From contig CALLKK010000006.1 in the NCBI GenBank assembly GCA_938008435.1, positions 186,001 to 250,000 on the forward strand: a stretch of 64,000 nucleotides of DNA. Direction: 5' to 3'. This document shows, in pieces, positions 51,587 through 58,313 of the stretch. A program made the position numbers and the translations under genes. This DNA is from an uncultured Steroidobacter sp. Its GTDB lineage: Bacteria > Pseudomonadota > Gammaproteobacteria > Steroidobacterales > Steroidobacteraceae. The stretch's first letter is position 1. Each line of letters opens with the position of its first letter. The notes below the pieces were generated by a model. It made no database searches, was not told the DNA's origin, and worked only from the letters and a program-made list of their open reading frames with translations.

Positions 51587-52828
51587 TCAGGGGGAATCGC
51601 AATTCGAGCTCGGCGCAGGGGCCGCAACCCGTCCGCGGCACAGCCAATGCAGCGCGCCGATGCAGGCACCCACCGCCGTGAGGATTGCGAGCAGCGGCAC
51701 GGGCGAGCGCGTCGGCAACCCGCTCGTCACCTGCACGGCGAGCGCTGCGGTGAAATGTTGCGTGAACGTGAGCACGCCCCACGCCGTGCCGGCGCGCTCA
51801 GGCACTTGCGAGACTGTGCGCACCGAGACATTCGGAAGGACAAGCGAGTGACCGAAGCACACGCAGGCGATCGGCAAGAAAAATGCCCATGGATGGCGGA
51901 GCCCAAACTGCGCAAGCGCGAGCGCGACGATCGGCGCCACCGTCACGATGCAGAATCCGATGGCCACGGTGCGCTCGGAGACGGCGTGCCTGAGCTTGAG
52001 CATCAATAGACCGCCGACGATGAATCCGACGGGAACCACGGTGTAGTAACGACCGTATTCCGCCGAGTCGCCGCCGTATGCGTGCAGCATGATGTGCGGC
52101 GCGAGCGCTGCGAACGCGGCGAAGCTCCCGTAGAGAAACGCGACCTCGAGCGCGCCGGTCACGAACTTCGTCGACACGAGCGCTGTGAGCGCCCCACCCG
52201 CGCGACTTTGACGCTGAGCGGGCTGCACGGCCGGTGCAGCTGTCTCCGGCAAGATCGCCCATACGAGGATGCCGAGCAGCACGCCGAGCGCGCACATCCC
52301 TGCAAAGATGGGCCGCCAACCGGCATGCACGACGACATAGCCGCCGAGCGGCGGCGCAATGGCGTGCCCGACGAGCGCCACGACACCGAGCGCGGTGATG
52401 GCACGCGTCGCACGCGCTCCGGAGTACCGGTCCGAGATGATCGCCCGCGTGACGATCAGCCCGGCTGCACCACCGATCAGCTGGATCGCACGCCCCGCTG
52501 CAAGCAGCCTGAGCGAGGTGGCCGCCATTGCGACGGCGCTGCCGACGACGAAGCAGGCCACTCCGGCGAGCAGCACGGCCTTACGGCCGAAGCGATCCGA
52601 TGCGGGACCGCACACGACGAGCGCCAGCGCGAACACGAGCATCGGCAGAGACACCGTGGCTTGCGCTTGCGCGAGCGTCGCATCGAAAGCGGCGCGCGCC
52701 GCCGGCAGCGCCGGCAGATAAGCGTTGGTGGCGAACGGCCCGATTGCAACGAGCGCCGCGAGCAACGCCATGTGCGTGCGCGCCGTCCCGCGCCCGGACG
52801 GCCGAGAAATGCCGGCGGACTCAGCCAT
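51587..52828 (-). CDS. MFS multidrug efflux transporter, Bcr/CflA type
   Basis: This encodes 413 residues from ATG 52828. Twelve predicted helices start at MALLAALVAIGPFATNAYLPALPA, the Bcr/CflA signature of helix 1. The loop motif is GPASDRFGRKAVLLAG, and TRAIISDRYSGARATRAITAL is the drug-antiporter region after helix 5. Natural role is export of toxic compounds or amino-acid-derived metabolites. It follows the MarR-type gene on the same strand, which suggests MarR control. An upstream in-frame start at 52918 adds 30 non-conserved residues. Confidence 0.87.
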   Translation of the reverse strand: MAESAGISRPSGRGTARTHMALLAALVAIGPFATNAYLPALPAARAAFDATLAQAQATVSLPMLVFALALVVCGPASDRFGRKAVLLAGVACFVVGSAVAMAATSLRLLAAGRAIQLIGGAAGLIVTRAIISDRYSGARATRAITALGVVALVGHAIAPPLGGYVVVHAGWRPIFAGMCALGVLLGILVWAILPETAAPAVQPAQRQSRAGGALTALVSTKFVTGALEVAFLYGSFAAFAALAPHIMLHAYGGDSAEYGRYYTVVPVGFIVGGLLMLKLRHAVSERTVAIGFCIVTVAPIVALALAQFGLRHPWAFFLPIACVCFGHSLVLPNVSVRTVSQVPERAGTAWGVLTFTQHFTAALAVQVTSGLPTRSPVPLLAILTAVGACIGALHWLCRGRVAAPAPSSNCDSP

Positions 52829-53013
52829 GTCGAACGAATCGAGTCGCGCGCTCCGCAAAGGAGCCACGACGTTGCGCCTGCGCCGAGCGCCACTTCGCTC
52901 GCCACAGGCGCGTGCCAACCGTATGGATATTGATCACTCGATGGCGCTCCAACCTCGTGCGCGCGATGAGCTATCGCATGCTACCGAATCTCGTCGCGCG
53001 CCGAAGCGCGCCT

Positions 53014-53508
53014 TCAGACCGGCTCGCGCAACCGCCGCAGCAGCTCGCGCAGGCGCCTCGCATCCTTGGGAGACAGCCGACGCAACAAACGCTGCTCCGA
53101 TTGCCTGATGGCACGACGCGCCCGTTCCAGCACTTCGGTTCCGCGAGGCGTCAGAATCAGATGCTGGCGACGCCGATCGATCATCGAACGCTCGCGCGTG
53201 ATCAGCTTGCGCGCTTCCAACCGATCCACGATCGCCATCATGGTCGCCCGATCCGTCATCAGCACCGCCGCGATGTCGACCTGCGAGATACCGTAATTGT
53301 TCGCGATCATGGACAACACCGCATACTGCTTGGCGGAGATTCCGAACTCGCCGCAGGCGGCATTGACATCGCGAACGAAGATCGCGCTCGCGAGCGCCAA
53401 GTTGAACCCAAGCAACTCGCGCAACTCGCCCATGTCCGGTTCGCCGTCATGGATGCGAAGTATCCGTTTCGCGCTGGTCGTATGCCTTGTCTGCTTCGCT
53501 ACGGCCAT
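53014..53508 (-). CDS. MarR-family transcriptional regulator
   Basis: This encodes 164 residues from ATG 53508. The winged helix is clear (FGISAKQYAVLSMIANNYGISQVDIAAVLMTDRATMMAIVDRLEARKLITRERSMIDRRRQHLILTPRG in shortened form covers residues about 55-125), with a Pro/Arg-rich wing. It is upstream of the Bcr/CflA efflux gene on the same strand and probably represses it and itself in the absence of phenolic ligands. An AT-rich inverted repeat just upstream is a candidate operator. Confidence 0.88.
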   Translation of the reverse strand: MAVAKQTRHTTSAKRILRIHDGEPDMGELRELLGFNLALASAIFVRDVNAACGEFGISAKQYAVLSMIANNYGISQVDIAAVLMTDRATMMAIVDRLEARKLITRERSMIDRRRQHLILTPRGTEVLERARRAIRQSEQRLLRRLSPKDARRLRELLRRLREPV

Positions 53509-53558
53509 TTGCGACCCCCAGCATGATGCGCCCAGATCTTGTACATCGAGCCGATACT

Positions 53559-53576
53559 TATTATAGGCGTAATAAA
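53559..53576. promoter_or_regulatory. TTATTA-N6-TAATAA inverted repeat upstream of the MarR-type gene
   Basis: TTATTA (53559-53564) and TAATAA (53571-53576) flank TAGGCG about 50 bases before the MarR start. The AT-rich arms stand out from the local GC-rich sequence and match the style of MarR-family operators. It probably overlaps the promoter. Confidence 0.5.
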
Positions 53577-53722
53577 TAAAGGTCGTGTGTACCGACTGGT
53601 TGGCGCGACGCTGACGGTGCGCCCAGCTCACCGCGCTTGTCGCCGACATTCGTGCATCGGAAGACGCGTCCGATTTGTCTACTGTCGCCTGCTGAACCTC
53701 GTTTCGTCGTCCGTGGGCACGC

Positions 53723-55111
53723 TCAAACCGTTTGTCGATCGAGCTGTGCGATGCTGGCCCGGAAATGGCGCATGCCGAATGTGAACACCGCAATGGCCGT
53801 CACGAGCGCTCCGCTACCGACGATCGACAGAGATTGGCCGATTCGTGCCGGATCGCCGAACACCCCCTGATTGAACGTCGCAATCAAGGTCGGCCCAATC
53901 ACGCCGGCGATCAAATTGCTGAGCAGCATGTAGGTCACCATCGCCTTGCCGCGCAGCTGGCTCGGCATGAGCTGCATCAGCGGCACAGCACCGATGAGCT
54001 GCCCGGACGTACCCACCAAGGCCAGGATCACCAGCCCCAGCGACAAGTGATCGTCGCTCACGTACGGGAACAGCAGCATCGGCAGCAAGCCGAAGCACGC
54101 CGTCGCGCGCGACCATTGCAACGCGCCGTCCGTCGTACCGCGCGCATTGCGCCGATCGACCCACCAGGCGCTCACCAGCATCATGCCCACGTTGACGGCA
54201 AGCTGCACGATGCCGAGGGTGAAGCCGACGTCGGATGCCTCCATTGCGCGCGCACGGATCAAATGCGCCGGTGTCCATGCCAGCATGCCTTGAAAGGCCA
54301 TCGAATAGATCGCATAGCCGATCATCACGCAGCCCGCGGCGCGCGCATGCTCGCGACAGAACTTCCAAAGCTGCAGATACGTCGCAGGCGCCGTCGTGCC
54401 CTGCCCGTCGACGAGCACGCGCCGCCGCTGCGGCTCGCGAATCGTAAAGTACGCGAGCGGCGCGAGAATCAAACCCGGAATGCCCACCACCATGAAGACA
54501 AACTGCCACGGTCGCACTGCACCGACGAGCGGCAATTCGATGACCTCACGTCCGCCCACGTAGTGCAGCACCGTGGCGCCCGCCAAGAACGCAAGTCCGC
54601 CGCCGATCGCCGAGCCGACAGCAACCATCGAGATCGCCTTGGCCAGATGGCGGCCGTAGAAGATGTCCGTGATGAGCGACTTCGTCGTCGGCTGCAAGGT
54701 CGCTTCGCCGACGCCGACCAAAACGCGCGCCGCGAAGAGCGCCGGGAAGCTGCGCGCGAAACCGCTGCAGAAAGTCGCAGCGCTCCAGACCAACAGCCCA
54801 CCGGACAGGATCGCGACGCGCGAACGCTTGTCGATGATCGGACCGAGCGGAATACCGCCCAGTGCGTAGAACAGCGAAAACGCCAGTCCCGCCAACAAGC
54901 TGAACTGCACGTCGGTGATGGCAAGATCCGCTTTGATCGGCTCGACGAGCAGCGACAGCACCTGACGATCGAGCACGGCGACGATCGAAATCGCCATGCC
55001 GATGAGCACCACGTACCAACCGTAAGCGGTGAAACCGCCGCTTGCAGCAGCCGCATCCGTTTCGGTATCCGCGTGCGCTCCCTCTCCTGCCACATTGCGT
55101 GACTGGCTCAT
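53723..55111 (-). CDS. MFS transporter, Spinster-like/ACS-type
   Basis: This encodes 462 residues from ATG 55111. Helix 1 region YVVLIGMAISIVAVLDRQVLSLLVEPIKADLAITDVQFSLLAG and the motif PLGPIIDKRSR followed by GVGEATLQPTTKSLITDIF are typical of Spinster-like MFS members common beside TonB receptors in steroid- and lignin-degrading proteobacteria. Substrate unknown, perhaps an organic acid. The LysR-type box 90 bases upstream suggests control by the neighbouring LysR gene. Confidence 0.8.
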   Translation of the reverse strand: MSQSRNVAGEGAHADTETDAAAASGGFTAYGWYVVLIGMAISIVAVLDRQVLSLLVEPIKADLAITDVQFSLLAGLAFSLFYALGGIPLGPIIDKRSRVAILSGGLLVWSAATFCSGFARSFPALFAARVLVGVGEATLQPTTKSLITDIFYGRHLAKAISMVAVGSAIGGGLAFLAGATVLHYVGGREVIELPLVGAVRPWQFVFMVVGIPGLILAPLAYFTIREPQRRRVLVDGQGTTAPATYLQLWKFCREHARAAGCVMIGYAIYSMAFQGMLAWTPAHLIRARAMEASDVGFTLGIVQLAVNVGMMLVSAWWVDRRNARGTTDGALQWSRATACFGLLPMLLFPYVSDDHLSLGLVILALVGTSGQLIGAVPLMQLMPSQLRGKAMVTYMLLSNLIAGVIGPTLIATFNQGVFGDPARIGQSLSIVGSGALVTAIAVFTFGMRHFRASIAQLDRQTV

Positions 55112-55200
55112 AGGCAATTCATCTCGTTCGACATGTGGATCTGCAAGCAGGCAGGCGGTTTGCGTCAAAGCGGGAGCGCGTGCGAGCCTGCTTCAGGCGC

Positions 55201-55221
55201 ACCATAGGTTAGGCCTATGGT
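55201..55221. promoter_or_regulatory. LysR-type operator upstream of the Spinster-like MFS gene
   Basis: ACCATAGG (55201-55208) and CCTATGGT (55214-55221) are perfect inverted repeats around TTAGG. The core fits the LysR consensus T-N11-A (ATAG-N7-CTAT). It is 90 bases upstream of the MFS start and next to the LysR gene that ends at 55362. Confidence 0.65.
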
Positions 55222-55361
55222 TCGCGCAACATACGAATCTCTGATAATCGCTATTCGCGCAAACGCGCGTGCGAGCGCGCTTGCTCCTCATCGACGGATC
55301 GGACAAGCGTTGCGACTCGACGCGACGGCGCCATGCCACTTGCATCGCCGCGCATGCAACT

Positions 55362-56279
55362 TCAGCGCTCGCTCTTCTCGAGAAAGAGATCCGCCACGAT
55401 GCCGCGAATCCAACGATTCGCAGGATCGTGCTTGAAGCGCGAATGCCAATGCTGGCGCACGACGCGCGGGCGCGCGGGGAACGGCGTCGGCACCAGCTTG
55501 AGATCGCCCATACGCGCAAGGCTGACGCCGATCGCGTAAGGCACGGTAACGATGACGTCGGAACGACTGACGACAGCCGGCAGCGCAAGATAGTGCTGCA
55601 GACGCAGCACGACGCGCCGCGCGAGCCCGATCTCGCGCAGCTCCGCCTCGAGCATGTCGTCGAGATTGTCGTCGGAATGAACGACTGCGTGTCGCCCCTC
55701 GGCGAACTGCTGGCGCGTCATCGTCTCGCCGATCTCGGGATGATCTCGGCGCACGAGACACACGAACGAATGCGCGAACAGCCGCTGCTGGAAGAGCGCG
55801 GCGCTTTGCAGCCCCGGAAAGTAACCGACGACCAGATCGACTTCGCCGGCACGCAACGCCGGCTCGATCTCGGGCACCGGCAGATTGACGGTGCGGATTT
55901 CGATGCCTGGCGCGGTCGCCGCGACGCGCTCCATGATCGGCGGCAGGAACGCCAGCTCGCCGATATCGTGCATGGCGAGCGTCAGAGAACGCTGCGCCGT
56001 CGCGGGATCGAAATCCTGCTGGTGCAGCAGATCGAAACGAATCCTGTCGAGGATTTCATCGAGCGGCGTCGCCAGGCGCTCGGCGAACGGCGTCGGACAA
56101 ATGCCGCTCGCAGTCCGCACGAACAACGGATCGCCGAGCATCTTGCGCAGCTTGCTCAGCGCAAAGCTCGTCGCCGGTTGACTCATGCCGAGCGTTTGCG
56201 CTGCGCGCGTGACGCTGCGCGTTCTCAACAAGGCATCGAACACCACCAACAGATTGAGATCGACTTCGCGCAGATTCAC
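55362..56279 (-). CDS. LysR-family transcriptional regulator (NodD/NahR-like group)
   Basis: This encodes 305 residues from GTG 56279, which shares its bases with the SDR stop (GTGA). The N-terminal motif NLREVDLNLLVVFDALLRTRSVTRAAQTLGMSQPATSFALSKLRKMLGDPLFVR is the NahR/NodD-like type, which often senses aromatic compounds. The ligand domain has DLVVGYFPGLQ and the C-terminal half is intact. It is coupled to the upstream SDR gene, and an ATAG-N7-CTAT box lies between it and the MFS gene. Confidence 0.88.
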   Translation of the reverse strand: MNLREVDLNLLVVFDALLRTRSVTRAAQTLGMSQPATSFALSKLRKMLGDPLFVRTASGICPTPFAERLATPLDEILDRIRFDLLHQQDFDPATAQRSLTLAMHDIGELAFLPPIMERVAATAPGIEIRTVNLPVPEIEPALRAGEVDLVVGYFPGLQSAALFQQRLFAHSFVCLVRRDHPEIGETMTRQQFAEGRHAVVHSDDNLDDMLEAELREIGLARRVVLRLQHYLALPAVVSRSDVIVTVPYAIGVSLARMGDLKLVPTPFPARPRVVRQHWHSRFKHDPANRWIRGIVADLFLEKSER

Positions 56280-56995
56280 AGCAGACTCACCCCCCCATCG
56301 ACGTTCAATACTGCCCCCGTGCACATCGCAGCACACGGAGACGCCAGGAAGCGCACGGCCCGCGCGACATCGACCGGCTGCACCCATGCGCCGAGCGGGA
56401 AGTCGGCGTCGACCCGCGTCGATGCATGGGTCAAGCGCGTGCGTGTGGGACCAGGACAGACGGCATTCGCGCGAATGCGATACTTCGCCCACTCGTAAGC
56501 CGTCTGACGCGTCAATGCGAGCAGCCCGGCCTTGGCCGCTGCGTAAGCGGCGCCGGAGACCGGCGAAACCGCATGGGCTGCAATCGAAGCGACATTGACG
56601 ATGGCGCCGCCGCCGCGACGACGCATCGCATCGAACACCGCGCGTGTGGCGACAAAAGCGGAAGTCAGATTCAGCGCGAGCGAGCTCTGCCAATCGGCGA
56701 GCGTCATTTCCTCGAGCGCACGGCGCGGCCCGCCGCCGACATTGTTGACGAGAATGTCGATGCCCTCTTCTTGCGCATCGATACGCGCAAAGAGATCGGC
56801 GACCGCTGCCGCATCGCTCGCATCGACCGCGAACGACATACCGCCCACCTCGCGCGCCAACGCGGCCGCACGCTCGCCGTCCAAGTCTGCGATCACGACT
56901 CGCGCTTGCTCGCGCGCCAGCTCGCGCACGATGGCTTCGCCGATACCTGCGGCGCCGCCCGTCACGACAGCAAGTTTGCCGGCGAGCTCAGCCAT
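56276..56995 (-). CDS. short-chain dehydrogenase/reductase (SDR)
   Basis: This encodes 239 residues from ATG 56995. The NAD(P) motif is VVTGGAAGIGEAIVREL, with acidic ADLD after strand 2 pointing to NAD. The structural NNVGGG, the catalytic Ser in VNVASIAAHAV and Y-x3-K in AAYAAAKAGLLAL are all present, as is the C-terminal TGAVLNVDGG. Substrate unknown. It directly precedes the LysR gene and is 157 bases after the aldo/keto reductase gene on the same strand, so it is probably part of the glycyl-radical-homologue cluster. Confidence 0.88.
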   Translation of the reverse strand: MAELAGKLAVVTGGAAGIGEAIVRELAREQARVVIADLDGERAAALAREVGGMSFAVDASDAAAVADLFARIDAQEEGIDILVNNVGGGPRRALEEMTLADWQSSLALNLTSAFVATRAVFDAMRRRGGGAIVNVASIAAHAVSPVSGAAYAAAKAGLLALTRQTAYEWAKYRIRANAVCPGPTRTRLTHASTRVDADFPLGAWVQPVDVARAVRFLASPCAAMCTGAVLNVDGGVSLL

Positions 56996-57152
56996 GGCGA
57001 GCCTCCGGCGCGAACCCAGCACGCACGCTCGTTCGCGCGACATCGAGCTCGCTCCGCCGAGCCCCAGCGGCCAATGCGCTCGAGCTCGCGGAGCGTAGAT
57101 AGGTCCGTGAGACGATGAGATTGAAACGTCTGTGGTGCCGATCGCGCATGCG

Positions 57153-58130
57153 CTACTCGTGCTTGACTGGATCGAACAGCCGCGGATGCGCCGCGGCGAC
57201 GCGCAGCGGCTCGAGCAGAGGCAACCACTCCTGCTGCGAGGCAAGCAGTCGCAGCGCCCCGAGGTTCTCCTCGAGATCCGTCAGCTTCGTGACGCCGATG
57301 AGCGCAGTGGCAGTCGCCGGATTGGCGAGCGTGAATGCGATCGCGAGCTGCGCGGCGCTCGCACCGAAGGAATGGGCGATTTCCTGCAGGCGGTGCTGAT
57401 GCGCTCTGATCTGTTCGCGCACTCCGCCGGCATCGCGGGCGATGTTGCGTTCACGGGGGCGCTCGCCGCGCGCGAAGTCGCTCGGATTCACTCGATCGCG
57501 ATCCAAGTGCCCCGCAAGAATCCCGCCCTCGAGCACGAACGCCGCGCAGAGCGCGAGCTGACCCGGTTGGAAGAGCCGCAGGTAGCGCTCGTCTTCGACG
57601 ACGTTGCGCCGCGCTACGTTGTATTGCAGTTGCACGAGCCGCGGCTGCGCTCGGCCTTGCAACACCGCCCGCGCCGCCTCGAGCTGCTCGGGTTCCCAAT
57701 TGGTTGCACCCCACGCGCGTGCGATGCCCGTGCTCACGAGATCGTCGATCTCGCGGCAGAACGCTTCGAAATCCACTCCCGGCGTCGGTCTCGACACCAT
57801 CACGATGTCGACATGGTTAACGCCAAGCCGGTGCATCGATGCGCGCGCTTGCTCGGCAAGCGATTGCTGCGGGTAGTTCCACAGCCACAGCTTGAGCGCG
57901 AGCATGTACTGATCGCGCGCGAGACCTGCGGCGTGCACCGCTGCCGCGAACTCTTGCTCCGTATCCGGCTTGTCCCAGTAGTAGCCGACATCGAACAGAT
58001 TGACGCCGCGCTCGACGGCGAAGGCGAGCAGCGCGGCGCATTCGTCCCGCGTCAGGCGCGAGAACGTATTCCACGATCCCAGCGAGAGCGCCGAGACGGG
58101 CTGATCCAAGCCGATTGCACGGTAGAGCAT
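57153..58130 (-). CDS. aldo/keto reductase family protein with altered catalytic His
   Basis: This encodes 325 residues from ATG 58130. It has the TIM-barrel aldo/keto reductase pattern: SLGSWNTF, FDVGYYWDKPDTE (Asp about 47, Tyr about 51), LALKLWLW (Lys about 80) and TALIGVTKLTDLEENLGAL for NADP binding. In active members the next tetrad residue is His in a motif like LHRP. Here it reads MVSRPTPG (Ser about 113). The tyrosine is also one place off the usual spacing. It may be a poor reductase or use altered chemistry, as in channel beta-subunit relatives. It lies downstream of the glycyl radical homologue. Confidence 0.8.
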   Translation of the reverse strand: MLYRAIGLDQPVSALSLGSWNTFSRLTRDECAALLAFAVERGVNLFDVGYYWDKPDTEQEFAAAVHAAGLARDQYMLALKLWLWNYPQQSLAEQARASMHRLGVNHVDIVMVSRPTPGVDFEAFCREIDDLVSTGIARAWGATNWEPEQLEAARAVLQGRAQPRLVQLQYNVARRNVVEDERYLRLFQPGQLALCAAFVLEGGILAGHLDRDRVNPSDFARGERPRERNIARDAGGVREQIRAHQHRLQEIAHSFGASAAQLAIAFTLANPATATALIGVTKLTDLEENLGALRLLASQQEWLPLLEPLRVAAAHPRLFDPVKHE

Positions 58131-58181
58131 GTCTGCATCCTTGCGATGTGGATCGCACGCGATCCGCATCGCGCAGCGGTC

Positions 58182-58289
58182 CTAGAAGCGATAGCGCGCC
58201 AGCGACGAGATGCGGCACGGCTCACCGGGCAAGGTGAGCTCAATGCCCAGATTCGTCGCGCTTCCGTTGTAGACGAAGTGCTTCTTCAC
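58182..58289 (-). pseudogene. 35-codon ORF resembling a TonB-dependent receptor C-terminus
   Basis: GTG 58289 is preceded by GGGGGGA and opens a 35-residue frame ending at a TAG. The residues YNGSATNLGIELTLPGEP followed by LARYRF look like the final beta-strands of a TonB-dependent receptor, which usually end in an aromatic. There is no receptor body upstream. It follows the glycyl-radical homologue stop by 24 bases and is in the same frame. It may be a remnant of a deleted receptor, a readthrough extension or a true small peptide. I favour a remnant. Confidence 0.4.
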
Positions 58290-58313
58290 GTTGTCCCCCC
58301 TGTTTGCCCCGGA

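Noticed and set aside
58182..58289. PqqA- or RiPP-like precursor peptide.
   Set aside because: No radical-SAM maturase or transport partner nearby, and the residues fit receptor end strands better.
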